Of a stretch of DNA of 64,000 nt, positions 26,821 through 36,400 are shown piece after piece. Position 1 is the stretch's first letter. Every line of letters starts with the position of its first letter. The stretch is from assembly GCA_030263805.2 (NCBI GenBank), contig CP136011.1:434001-498000 (forward strand), read 5' to 3'. The notes under the pieces were generated by a model. It was not told the DNA's origin. It saw only the letters and a list, made by a program, of their open reading frames with translations, and searched no databases. This stretch comes from Pseudomonas sp. FeN3W (GTDB taxonomy: Bacteria; Pseudomonadota; Gammaproteobacteria; Pseudomonadales; Pseudomonadaceae). A program made the translations under genes and the position numbers.

Positions 26821-28314
26821 TTAGGGGCTAGGTGGAAAATCGTTAGACTGTATTTTCTTTTTTTCTTTAGTAAGCTCTACAAGTAGAGCCGACCTCATGA
26901 AAACTCTCTTTTCAGCATCAATTTCGCTCAAAATACCATCGCCAGATTTGATTAGATCGGTAAAATCTCTGATCTGGCCGCTTAATTCATTTAAAACTGC
27001 TGCCTCCGGTTTATTGGCGATATTAGAAAGGTAGCCTTTGCAAAAGCGAATAAGCGCCTTGGCCAAATCTTGATAATTAGGCTGATCAGCCTTTAACTCA
27101 GCCAGGGTGAATTTAATGAATAATGCGCGGGCGTCTCCATTTTTGACATACTCCTTCAGTGCCACGCGGTGTGCTGCACGATAGGCTTGGTAAGAGGTCT
27201 CGGCAGGTGATTCCTCTGGCTTTGTCAGGTTGCGCTGATGCATATGCTGATAGTTTTTCTGCGCCCAATCCACTTCGTCTATCAGCCAGGTCACGGCCCG
27301 ATCACCGTAGTCATTGATAAGCTTTTCAGTGGCTTCTGGTGCGTACTTCTGCATGGCGCTAAGCAACATGTCAGGCAGCTCCTCAACCGTATTACCGGCT
27401 TCAAGGGGTTTGCTTCCTTGAGCAGCTACCTGGTAGAGAAACAGCAGCATGGATCTGACATCCACGCGAGGCCCTAACATGTAATATTCGCGTGACGTTA
27501 TGGAAAGCGCGAGGTTATGCCTTGAGTCATCTTTTGCGTAATCCGCGATGGAACGCGCATGACGCTGCTCATAATCTTTGCGATCAAAAGACATGACTGT
27601 AGGAAGCTTGTCGTAATGAGCCACCACTTTTCCCGAAAAATGACGCCTTGCCCTGACATTTTTAACAGGGAGTGTCCCTATCGTGCGCATTTTCAGCGGT
27701 GAAAGACTTGACCTGACCTCGGCGGTTCCCAGCGCAATAATTTCTTCAGCGCTAATGGCTCGCCCAGATCTGTAGAATGCGCGAGGGGAGATGTGTGCAT
27801 CAACCGAGTGACTCGGGTAGTAATAGCACCGAGAGGGGTTGCGGCACGACGGATCAAGCTCGATACGCGATTTAAGCGCGTCGAAGCACGTTGGCCAATC
27901 CTCAACCGCAATGGGCTCAGCCAGCCGCACAATCATGCGGTATTTCCATGGCGTTTCCGGCGTGAAGTTGTGGGTTGAGTACACCACGTACTCATATCCC
28001 TCGAAAATTTGCTCAGAGGCCTCAAGCGCGCCCGGCTTGTCGATGTCAATGACAAGCGAGGTAATCGCCTCAATGTTGACGTCGAAACGGTAGTGCCAGA
28101 TGTCGGCCTTCTTCGCTTTTTGCAAAACCCACTCATGCTCGGGCTTCATCATTACAGGAATGAAGGCGGGGCCGTCTTTGAAGCGCCGAACCTGATGAGT
28201 CATCAGGGAGTCCCTGAAGTCCTCCCATGAGGGCTCTGAGATGCCTCGCTCGACATCGACATCGCGGGCATTATTCAGATCAACAATGTAAAGAAAATCG
28301 TTTGGCATGGTCAT
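26821..28314 (-). CDS. Primase-polymerase-like (AEP superfamily) protein
   Basis: The N-terminal 200 residues carry archaeo-eukaryotic primase-type motifs: Asp-Ile-Asp at 90-92 (SLVIDIDKPG), Ser-Thr-His at 113-115 (YSTHN) before an R-containing KYRMIVRL strand, and a later LDPSC..PSR.YYYP motif (153-167). The same order occurs in plasmid and phage PrimPols of the VirE_N/RepB-like group. The C-terminal 300 residues are helical and not recognised. No helicase domain is fused. It may prime plasmid DNA or repair synthesis. A DnaG-type primase is also encoded at 40,405, so this would be a second primase. Inference on function is moderate. Confidence 0.65.
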   Translation of the reverse strand: MTMPNDFLYIVDLNNARDVDVERGISEPSWEDFRDSLMTHQVRRFKDGPAFIPVMMKPEHEWVLQKAKKADIWHYRFDVNIEAITSLVIDIDKPGALEASEQIFEGYEYVVYSTHNFTPETPWKYRMIVRLAEPIAVEDWPTCFDALKSRIELDPSCRNPSRCYYYPSHSVDAHISPRAFYRSGRAISAEEIIALGTAEVRSSLSPLKMRTIGTLPVKNVRARRHFSGKVVAHYDKLPTVMSFDRKDYEQRHARSIADYAKDDSRHNLALSITSREYYMLGPRVDVRSMLLFLYQVAAQGSKPLEAGNTVEELPDMLLSAMQKYAPEATEKLINDYGDRAVTWLIDEVDWAQKNYQHMHQRNLTKPEESPAETSYQAYRAAHRVALKEYVKNGDARALFIKFTLAELKADQPNYQDLAKALIRFCKGYLSNIANKPEAAVLNELSGQIRDFTDLIKSGDGILSEIDAEKRVFMRSALLVELTKEKKKIQSNDFPPSP

Positions 28315-28556
28315 GGTGATTTATTTTTCCTACCTATGTTTCCATAGTAAAGGTAGCGTGTTCAGCCGCTCAAGCGAAAAAATGACTTGCAAAGATGTCA
28401 ATAATTGGTTATAAAAATAGACGAACTGCCCACGCGCGCTCCGCCATTGTGATCGTGCGCGGTGCCAAACTCGCTGATAACGCAGCCAAGGAGAAATACG
28501 AGCTGGGCATGCAGCTACCCCAAGCAAGCAACATCGCCCCGTCTTCGTTGGAAAAA

Positions 28557-29186
28557 ATGATGAATAAACCCTTCGCAATTGATATCGATGACGTATTGGG
28601 TCACATGTCGGCAGTACTGCATCCCGCACTCAGCACGCATACGAACCAGCAGCTCAAAATCAGTGACTGGCATAGATTCGACATTTACAAGCTGTACGGC
28701 ATTAGTCTTGATTCGTTTTTGGGGTGCATCATCGAAAATGAATTGCTCAGCAAAATGCCGCCATGCGAGGGCGCAAAGGAGGCGCTTGATGCGCTGAAAA
28801 TGGCTGGGGCAGACGTCGTTCTCATAACCTCAAGAGGCTATTACCCAAACGCTGACCAGGTCACTGCCGACTGGTTAGACAGGCTGGGAATGGCTTATGA
28901 CGATTTGATCGTCGTTCCTGAAGGTACGAGCAAGGGCGAAATCGCCAAATCCCGCTACCCTCGTGGATTTTCGGTGATGGTGGATGATCATGCCGCAAAC
29001 CTCGATTCGATGAAGGAACATGGTCTTGTCGGTCAAACTATCCTGGTAGATCGCCCTTGGAACAAACATCGCGATGATTATCGGTTTGGCATCAACAGGT
29101 TCAATAGCCTGTCTTGCTACGTCAATGCACTAAAAGCGGAATCAGTGCCACAGCGAAAGAGTGATCTATGCACGCTAGCCATGTGA
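28557..29186 (+). CDS. HAD-family 5'-nucleotidase-like phosphatase
   Basis: I chose the ATG at 28557 because the HAD motif DIDDVLG begins 8 residues later. An open frame runs back to 28395, with further possible starts at 28395 and 28509. Asp9 and Asp11 form the nucleophile motif, then come a TSRGYY motif II, a conserved lysine region (TSKGEIAKS) and VDDHAANL with the motif IV aspartates. This matches deoxyribonucleotidase-type HADs (NT5C) and related phage proteins. It would dephosphorylate nucleotides. It overlaps the following 49-residue frame by 19 bases and is the first gene of a small operon. Confidence 0.78.
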   Translation: MMNKPFAIDIDDVLGHMSAVLHPALSTHTNQQLKISDWHRFDIYKLYGISLDSFLGCIIENELLSKMPPCEGAKEALDALKMAGADVVLITSRGYYPNADQVTADWLDRLGMAYDDLIVVPEGTSKGEIAKSRYPRGFSVMVDDHAANLDSMKEHGLVGQTILVDRPWNKHRDDYRFGINRFNSLSCYVNALKAESVPQRKSDLCTLAM

Positions 29187-29317
29187 TGAAGCTGCTGGGA
29201 GTCGGGTTGATATACCTGATGCTTTTAATTTCATTCGCAATTATTGGCATTGTTGCCTGCTCTTTCGATAAAATAGCCCAATCAATATTCAAACCAAAAA
29301 TGGAAAAACACCCATGA
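29168..29317 (+). CDS. 49-residue single-helix membrane peptide
   Basis: A short frame, ATG at 29168 with AAAGAG upstream, encodes 49 residues. One long hydrophobic helix (about residues 7-32, containing one Cys) is followed by a basic tail. It overlaps the nucleotidase by 19 bases, and its TGA overlaps the next start in an ATGA. The overlaps at both ends support a real, translationally coupled gene that is too short for most automatic callers. Confidence 0.62.
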   Translation: MHASHVMKLLGVGLIYLMLLISFAIIGIVACSFDKIAQSIFKPKMEKHP

Positions 29318-30288
29318 GTCAAACAACAAAAGAAGTGGACGGCGTCCCCAAGAGAACCGTTAGCGATATCCTGGCTGATATTCGCAATGGCGCTATCATT
29401 CTAGCGGCTTTGGTTTTCTCATTTCACTGGGCAACACAGGGCTCGTCTGGCGCAACGGAAGAGGTTTCAAAAAAAACAATTGAGATCGCGCCTGTAGCCA
29501 TCCCATCGAAGGCACCAGCCATCGAGCCTCAGGGCGAGCCAAGCATGGTCGCCTCGCACAAGATTACGGAGGCGTTGGGCAAAAGAATTGCCGAGCTTAA
29601 GGACAGCAAGCCCGTTGTTCTCAAGAGCGTGGCTGCCATCAGAGAATCACAGGCCAGGCTGTCAGCAAACAGCCAGGAAGAACAAGCTCCTCAGGACGTA
29701 ACGCCAGGCTCGGCAACCATAACAACCCCTGACGGTCAAGCCACAATTCCAAAGCTTGGCTATGCGCCGGACGGAAGCCGTCTTTCTGCTGCGCAAAAGT
29801 CTGAGCAAATCAAAACAATGCTTTCCAATATTCCTGAAAATTTCACGATCAACTGGAAGGCCGAAAACGAAAAAGTAAACCTTTATGTGTTTACTGACCC
29901 AACGTGTCCCTATTGCAAAAAACTGCATCACGCCATTCCCGAGTTGAATGCGGCAGGCGTTACCGTTCGCTATTTCCTGTTCCCCAGGGATCTTCCTAAC
30001 TCAACTGCTGAGCGCCTCTCTCCTACGGGCCAACAGGTTAGCAACATTTGGTGTTCGATTGATCAGAAAGCAGCATTTGATGAAGCATTCGATGGATTCA
30101 GGGTAAAGGATGCGTCGTGTGGCGACTTGCCTGCCGACATGCAACGAATAGCGCCTCCACTGTCCGAGCACTATTTCCTCGGTAGCCTCGTAGGAATTAA
30201 TGGAACACCTACATTCCTGACTGACCATGGAATCAAAGGCGAAGGATTCAGCTCAGTTCAAAGGCTGATGGAACAAATTCTTCCCTAA
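29314..30288 (+). CDS. DsbC/DsbG-like periplasmic thiol-disulfide protein
   Basis: The 324-residue product has an N-terminal membrane anchor (about 24-42) and a variable linker. A thioredoxin fold follows with the active site Cys198-Pro-Tyr-Cys201 (FTDPTCPYCKK), the FLFPRDLP segment typical of DsbC, and the cis-proline loop NGTPTF (P299). Two more cysteines at 247 and 269 may form a structural disulfide. Such proteins isomerise disulfides of secreted proteins. Cysteine-bearing pilus proteins here are likely clients. It is the last gene before a strong terminator and is coupled to the small peptide gene. Confidence 0.88.
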   Translation: MSQTTKEVDGVPKRTVSDILADIRNGAIILAALVFSFHWATQGSSGATEEVSKKTIEIAPVAIPSKAPAIEPQGEPSMVASHKITEALGKRIAELKDSKPVVLKSVAAIRESQARLSANSQEEQAPQDVTPGSATITTPDGQATIPKLGYAPDGSRLSAAQKSEQIKTMLSNIPENFTINWKAENEKVNLYVFTDPTCPYCKKLHHAIPELNAAGVTVRYFLFPRDLPNSTAERLSPTGQQVSNIWCSIDQKAAFDEAFDGFRVKDASCGDLPADMQRIAPPLSEHYFLGSLVGINGTPTFLTDHGIKGEGFSSVQRLMEQILP

Positions 30289-30304
30289 ATGGTTGAAATC
30301 AAAT

Positions 30305-30330
30305 AAAAGGGGAGCAATGCTCCCCTTTTG
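30305..30330 (+). terminator. Rho-independent terminator
   Basis: AAAAGGGGAGC and GCTCCCCTTTT arms with a 3-base loop follow the DsbC-like gene by 16 bases. Confidence 0.9.
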
Positions 30331-30409
30331 CTTGTCAATTAAGCCTTTACGCTATTTGCCAAATATGGAATAATTACCCCAAATAACTATAAAAAAGGGG
30401 TATTTATCA

Positions 30410-30889
30410 ATGTTTGCAATTATTCTCGTTCTCATTGCAATCGCATTAACCATCCTTGCATCAATTGTCACATTATCCTATTTGCTGGATGACGGTCAGA
30501 ATGCTGCAAAGGCAGAAGCTGCCAAGATCTTGAATCAGGCTTCTCAAATCCAGGGCGCCATCGTCATTGCGCGTACTGACGGCGTTCAACTCAACACCGA
30601 ATCTTCTCTTGATGAACTCCATCCTAGATATCTTGCAGATATACCAGAAGGGGCCGAGAACTGGGGCTTTGGCGAGAACAATGTATTTAAAACAGATGTA
30701 AAGGATAATGTCTGCATTGCAGCCAACCTTTCATTGGGTCATGTCTTTAAGGAAGGTGATCCTGACGTTAGGAAGGCAGATTCGCTCGATGCCTATATCC
30801 CTTACTGCGATAATCCAAACCTGAGCCCCAATGTCCCATGCTGCGATAATTCAAGAACTGCAACCCCTGATGAGACGCCTCAGGCATAA
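30410..30889 (+). CDS. Pilin-like protein with N-terminal hydrophobic helix
   Basis: The 159-residue product begins with a mature-pilin-like hydrophobic helix (about 2-26) and a following charged amphipathic stretch (AAKAEAAKILNQASQIQGA), then a globular part with cysteines (NVCIAAN, YC, CC). It resembles the two pilin-like proteins at the start of the window, including the lack of a prepilin-peptidase leader. AAAAGGGG lies 9 bases before the ATG. A role in the pilus or in another filament is inferred from this resemblance only. Confidence 0.62.
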   Translation: MFAIILVLIAIALTILASIVTLSYLLDDGQNAAKAEAAKILNQASQIQGAIVIARTDGVQLNTESSLDELHPRYLADIPEGAENWGFGENNVFKTDVKDNVCIAANLSLGHVFKEGDPDVRKADSLDAYIPYCDNPNLSPNVPCCDNSRTATPDETPQA

Positions 30890-30904
30890 GGTGGTCGGAA
30901 GCAT

Positions 30905-30934
30905 AAAAAATCCCGCAGAAGCGGGATTTTTTTT
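30905..30934. terminator. Bidirectional terminator
   Basis: AAAAAATCCCGC and GCGGGATTTTTT arms with a 4-base AGAA loop lie between the convergent pilin-like gene and dnaQ and have long T-runs both ways. Confidence 0.9.
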
Positions 30935-31670
30935 ACATACCAAAATTAGGCGATTCGCCACCAGACTCTTTCGCTACGCGCTGCAACAGCCTGTTGTGCC
31001 GAGCAAGCTCATCCCCTGAAATAGTTGCCAAAACCAGATCTGGATGGTCGAGTCGCTCCACCCGAAGTGATGAACCAGTGGTAATTTGCTTTCCATCAAA
31101 GCTGAGATTGTTCTGCTTGACAGTCATCAGCAAGTAGACACGAGCCAAAAGACTGGCATCCAGCAAGGCTCCGTGATAATCACGCTCATAGTTATCAGTG
31201 CCGAGATATCGCTTCAGCAGTGCATCGAGACTATTGGATTGACCAGGATGTTTGGCATTTGCTACCTGCAAGCTATCGGTCACTACGACATCGAAGCTTC
31301 TGATCGCAGGCATGCCGATATTGCGTAATTCAGCATCGATAAAATCAACGTCGAATCGTGCATTGTGTGCAATCAATTCAGCGCCACGCATGAATTCAAC
31401 AAATTCACGCGCAATGTCTTTGAATGTGCGGCCTTTAGACAGGACAACAAGATCATCACGGGACAATTTGTGTACGTTGTACGCTTCTTCGGGAACGTCA
31501 CGCTGAGGATCCAGGTAAACGTGATAGGTGCGACCGGTCGGCACCCGGTTGATATATTCAATAGCACCAATTTCAACAATCCTGTCTCCACCATCGTGCA
31601 GAAAGCCTGTCGTTTCAGTATCTAGAAAAATCACCCGCTCGTCTGTATCGACTTTGACTACATCACTCAT
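30933..31670 (-). CDS. dnaQ: DNA polymerase III epsilon-like proofreading exonuclease
   Basis: This is a 3'-5' exonuclease of the DEDDh type that proofreads for the alpha subunit. The acidic set is Asp17 and Glu19 (LDTET), Asp107 (RFDVDF), His166 (DYHGALLDA) and Asp171. A QNNLSF segment at 186-191 resembles the Qxx(L/M)xF clamp-binding motif of epsilon. The 245-residue length matches E. coli DnaQ. It lies 57 bases downstream of dnaB on the same strand, so both are probably driven by the promoter at 33,324. Confidence 0.93.
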   Translation of the reverse strand: MSDVVKVDTDERVIFLDTETTGFLHDGGDRIVEIGAIEYINRVPTGRTYHVYLDPQRDVPEEAYNVHKLSRDDLVVLSKGRTFKDIAREFVEFMRGAELIAHNARFDVDFIDAELRNIGMPAIRSFDVVVTDSLQVANAKHPGQSNSLDALLKRYLGTDNYERDYHGALLDASLLARVYLLMTVKQNNLSFDGKQITTGSSLRVERLDHPDLVLATISGDELARHNRLLQRVAKESGGESPNFGM

Positions 31671-31727
31671 ATTTTCGAATACCTGGCTGCACGGTGTGCG
31701 GCGGTCAATAAACCTTTAATAGTTATA

Positions 31728-33293
31728 TTATGCAAGTTGATCACGCACATTCGCCAGATGTTCTTGATTAGATTCTGGCAATTCCTGGTGCCCAGAGCTG
31801 CTCAGTAGATTTGAGAAATTACCCCCTTCAGCCTCATAATTGGCTACTGAGGCCGCAATTTCCTTTTTTGAAAAGCCTTTGGGCGATGAACCCCCTTTCT
31901 CTTTCTTCTCTTCTTTTTGCTCCAGTCCCGCAAGACGCGCTTTCTGCTCCTCGCTCAGTGAACAGAAGCGTGACTGTCCTTTGGCAAACGAAAGAAACGC
32001 TGTTCCCAGGGGGCCATTTCGCTGCTTGCCAATGATGATTTCAACAATACCTTTCTGCGGACTATCCTCGTTGTAGACCTCATCGCGGTACACAAACATG
32101 ATGACGTCAGCATCCTGTTCGATGGAGCCCGAATCGCGAAGATCAGAGTTCATTGGACGCTTGTTGGGGCGTTGCTCAAGGTTACGTGAAAGCTGAGAAA
32201 GTGCGATGACCGGGCATTTCAGGTCGCGAGCCAATTGCTTGAGGCCCCTGCTAATTTCCCCAATGCCCTCATTTCGGTTTCCAAGGTTATGTTTAGCCAC
32301 CTGCATCAGCTGGAGGTAGTCAATGACGATGAGGCCGAGCCCTGACTCTTCATTTTGCAGGGACTCTTCATTTTGCCTGTGGGCACGAGCGCATAGCTGC
32401 TCCAGGGATAGGGCGGGCGTGTCATCAATGAAAATAGTGGCGCCATCAAGCGTTTCGATAGCAAGCTCGACCTTCTCGAAATCCCCGACCTTGAGTTTAC
32501 CGGCTCGCAAATCTTCGTAATCAACGCCGCCGATACTGCTCAGGCTACGCTGATAAATCGCATCACATGGCATTTCCATTGAAAAAACCATGACCGACTT
32601 GCCTTTTTGCAGAGCCGCGTTTTCGGCAATGTTCATGGCAAATGTGGTTTTGCCCATCGATGGTCGAGCGCCAATGATGATCAGGTCTTCAGGCTCAAGA
32701 CCCAGGATAATTTTATCCAGATCGGCATAGCCTGTTTCGGTGTAGCTAACGTCACCCGCTACCCTTCGGGCAAATTTACCTTTCCAGATCTGACCAACCG
32801 CGCTAAATGATTTGGTGGAATTTTCGTTTGAGATCAAACGCTGGTTGGACGATTGAATGAAGCGACTCATCTTAGAAAGCTCGTGCTGAACGAGGCCTTC
32901 GCCGGTTGCCAGTGAGCCTATGGTCTTTTGGAGAGCCTTGATCGTTTCATGCCGCAGGGAAAGCTCCCTTAGCTCTTCAGCCTGGCGCTTGATGGCGTTG
33001 GGGGAGGGCAGGTTGCTCAGGATGTCAAACAGGTGCGGCTCGACCTTCTGATCACCCGCGAAATGCGACATCGCTACCGCACTGTCGACCATGTGCCCAG
33101 CTTTGTCCTCTGCTTTTAGCCAGGCGAAGATCGCCTTGGATGCCTCGTTGAAAAAGTCGTCAGGCTCAATGATCTCGCTGACGGTTCGAAGCAGTGAGAG
33201 GTTGTCCAGGAGGGTCGCCAGCAGCACGCGCTCAATAGGCTCTGCGCTGGCAAAAAGGGATTCATTGGTTTCAGAAAGGAAGGGCTTGGTCAT
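31728..33293 (-). CDS. dnaB: Replicative DNA helicase DnaB
   Basis: This is the hexameric 5'-3' replicative helicase. The 521-residue product has the N-terminal collar domain (about 15-115), linker, and RecA-like core with Walker A GARPSMGKT (208-216), the Walker B LIVIDYLQLM and the arginine-finger region RDSGSIEQDADVIMFVYRDE. The C-terminal about 65 residues are low-complexity and extend beyond typical DnaB. It starts immediately downstream of a near-consensus promoter and is divergent from dnaE. It may replace or interact with the host helicase at the plasmid origin. Confidence 0.96.
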   Translation of the reverse strand: MTKPFLSETNESLFASAEPIERVLLATLLDNLSLLRTVSEIIEPDDFFNEASKAIFAWLKAEDKAGHMVDSAVAMSHFAGDQKVEPHLFDILSNLPSPNAIKRQAEELRELSLRHETIKALQKTIGSLATGEGLVQHELSKMSRFIQSSNQRLISNENSTKSFSAVGQIWKGKFARRVAGDVSYTETGYADLDKIILGLEPEDLIIIGARPSMGKTTFAMNIAENAALQKGKSVMVFSMEMPCDAIYQRSLSSIGGVDYEDLRAGKLKVGDFEKVELAIETLDGATIFIDDTPALSLEQLCARAHRQNEESLQNEESGLGLIVIDYLQLMQVAKHNLGNRNEGIGEISRGLKQLARDLKCPVIALSQLSRNLEQRPNKRPMNSDLRDSGSIEQDADVIMFVYRDEVYNEDSPQKGIVEIIIGKQRNGPLGTAFLSFAKGQSRFCSLSEEQKARLAGLEQKEEKKEKGGSSPKGFSKKEIAASVANYEAEGGNFSNLLSSSGHQELPESNQEHLANVRDQLA

Positions 33294-33323
33294 GATGGAC
33301 TCGAAAAATCTAAGCGTGGCGGG

Positions 33324-33351
33324 ATTATAAGGCGAAGCTGGAGTTTGTCAA
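33324..33351 (-). promoter_or_regulatory. Near-consensus promoter for dnaB-dnaQ
   Basis: On the minus strand TTGACA (33351-33346) and TATAAT (33329-33324) are perfect hexamers with a 16-base spacer. A weaker plus-strand promoter for dnaE, TTGTCA at 33345 and TATACT at 33366 with a 15-base spacer, overlaps it, so the two genes could compete for polymerase. Confidence 0.8.
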
Positions 33352-33417
33352 TTGATGTCAAACGATATACTCTGTCACCCTTACTGTATCAACCGACCTG
33401 GCTCAAGGGATCTCGCT

Positions 33418-36400
33418 GTGAGTTTCGTTCATCTCTCTGTTCACTCTGAATATTCATTGCATGACTCGCTGATTCGAGTCAAACCTCTATTCGAGCAGGT
33501 CAAGAAGCAGGGAATGCCTGCCATTGCCATCACAGATGGCTCAAACATGTTCGCCGCCATCAAAGCTTACAAGCAAGGCATGGCCAAAGGCGTAAAGCCT
33601 ATTATTGGCGCCGAGCTCGTGATCAAGACAAGCCGCTTGCCGCGCTCGACCATGGGCTTTCTGTGCAAGAACGATGAGGGCTACCGTGATCTGTGCGAGC
33701 TGCTCTCCAGGGGTTACCTAGAGGCTCCGCGTGACGAGCTGGATCGTCCAATCATCCCAATCGAATGGTTTCAGGGCAAATCCACGAATCTTGTCGTCCT
33801 GTCTGGTGCTCGGGAGGGCGAGATTGGCAAGCATCTTTTGAGTCAGCGCAAAGACGCTGCTCGCGAATCACTTCAAGAGATGAAGGTGCTGTTCGGCTCA
33901 GACTTCTATCTGGAGCTCCAGCGTATTGGGCATGCTGCCGATGACCGCTATGTGAAGGCCGCCGTTTCACTGGCAGCTGAAACCTCGACCCCTGTCGTCG
34001 CAACGAACCCTGCGCGCTTTCTATCACCGGATGAATACACCTCTCATGAGCTGCGTATCGCAATTGGACAAGGCCGATCTGTCAAGGCGCTAAGGGAAGA
34101 TCTCAACTCACCCTGCACGCACCATCAGTATCTCAAGTCGCCAGAGGAGATGCGCGAGCTTTTCAGCGACATCCCTTCGGCCATCGATAACACCATGCTC
34201 ATTGCGGTCAAGTGCAGCGTTGATCTCACCCTTGGAAAAAACTATCTGCCTCAGTTCCCGGCCCCTGCTGGCATGACTGAAGGCGAATACTTGGAAAAGA
34301 GCTCCCGCGAGGGTCTTGAAGATCGCCTGAAATTCTATTTCAAGGATGATGCGGTCATTGCCCAGCATCGCAAGGAGTACGAAGACCGCCTGGAATTCGA
34401 ACTCAATACCATCAAGAACATGGGCTTTCCTGGCTACTTTCTGATCGTTGCCGACTTTATCCGCTGGGCAAAGAAAAATGACATCCCTGTAGGGCCTGGC
34501 CGTGGATCGGGAGCGGGCTCGCTGGTTGCGTACGCCCTTGGCATCACCGACGTCAACCCGCTGCCCTACGCACTTCTATTTGAACGCTTTCTAAATCCTG
34601 AGCGGGTGTCGATGCCTGACTTCGACGTCGATTTCTGCATGGATAAGCGCGACCTTGTCATCCAGTACGTGGCCAATACTTATGGGCACGATGCGGTGTC
34701 CCAAATCATCACGTATGGCACCATGGCTGCCAAGATGGTGGTCAAGGACGTTGCGCGGGCCCTGGGCCACCCGTATCGCTTCGGAGACAATATCTCCAAG
34801 ATGATTCCAAAGGTGCCCGACATCACGCTCAAGCGCGCCATGGAAGAAGTGCCTGCGCTTCGGCTCATGTATGAAACTGACAATGAAGTTCATATCGTGC
34901 TGGATCACGCTTTTGCTCTTGAGGGCATTACACGTGGCCGAGGAAAGCACGCGGGTGGCGTGGTTATCGCCCCGACAAAACTGACGGATTTTTCACCCAC
35001 CATCTGCGAGGCTGATGGTTCGAGCCTGGTAACCCAATACGACAAGGATGACGTCGAGGCAGCAGGCCTTGTGAAGTTCGACTTCCTGGGATTGCGCAAC
35101 CTCACGATCATCAACAGTGCTGTTAAATCGGTTAATAATCGAAGAGCCAAGCAAGGCCAGTCGATGATCGACATCCTGGATATTCCTCTGGATGACAGGT
35201 TGACCTATGAGCTTTTGCAGCGCTGCGAAACAACGGCGGTTTTCCAGCTTGAGTCCTCAGGCATGAAAAACCTGATCAAGAACCTCAAGCCAGACTGCAT
35301 TGAAGACATCATCGCTCTGGTGGCTCTCTTCCGTCCAGGCCCTCTGCAATCGGGCATGGTGGATGACTTTGTTAACCGTAAGCATGGTCGAGCAGAAGTT
35401 ACTTATCCGCACCCATTGCTTGAACCCATCCTGAACATGACCTATGGCGTTATCGTCTATCAGGAGCAGGTCATGCAGATCGCCCAGGCAATGGCCGGTT
35501 ATACACTGGGCGAGGCAGACATGCTCCGTCGTGCCATGGGTAAAAAGAAGCCTGAGGAAATGGCCAAGCAGCGGGCGATTTTCGTAAAGGGCTGTTTGGG
35601 AAATGGCATTGATGAGGCATTGTCTGGTTCGGTTTTCGACCTCATGGAGATGTTTGCGGCATATGGCTTCAACAAGTCTCACTCAGCCGCATACGCCTTG
35701 GTCGCGTATCAAACCGCATGGCTCAAGGCTCACTATCCGGCTGACTTCATGGCGGCGGTTCTGTCCTCGGATATGGATAACATCGACAAGGTCGTGCGCT
35801 TTATTCATGAGTGCAGAAGCATGGGCCTTGAGATCATGCCGCCTGACGTAAACCTGTCTGAGTGGAATTTCACCACGCATGACGGGAAGGTTGTCTACGG
35901 CATGGGCGCGATCAAGGGACTAGGAGAGGCAGCTGCTCGGAACATCATGGAGGAGCGCAAAGCCGGTGGTCGGTATGAAAACATGGTTGATTTTCTGTAT
36001 CGCAACTCAGTCAACAAGAATGTGACCGAGGCGTGTATCAATTCAGGCTTGTTCGATTACACCACGATGGACAGGGCCGAGCTTCTGGCAACGTACCCGC
36101 TGGCGCTTCAGGCCAGCAAGCAGATGAAGAAAACCATCATGCAGGGCTCGCTATTTGACTTTGAGCTCCCGCCTGCACCTCGCAAGCAGGTCGAGGCCAT
36201 GGAGATTGATATTCGCCTAAACGGTGAACGTAAATCACTGGGCCTGTATCTGACAGGCCATCCTTATTCACGGTTTGCGCCCATGCTGCGCAAATCCATG
36301 ACCGGAACCTTGGCCCAGGTGCTGGATAATGCCGAGGATGAAAGCATTGCGCCACACGAAAAATGGCAGTCAGTGACCATCTCTGGCCTGATCACTGATG

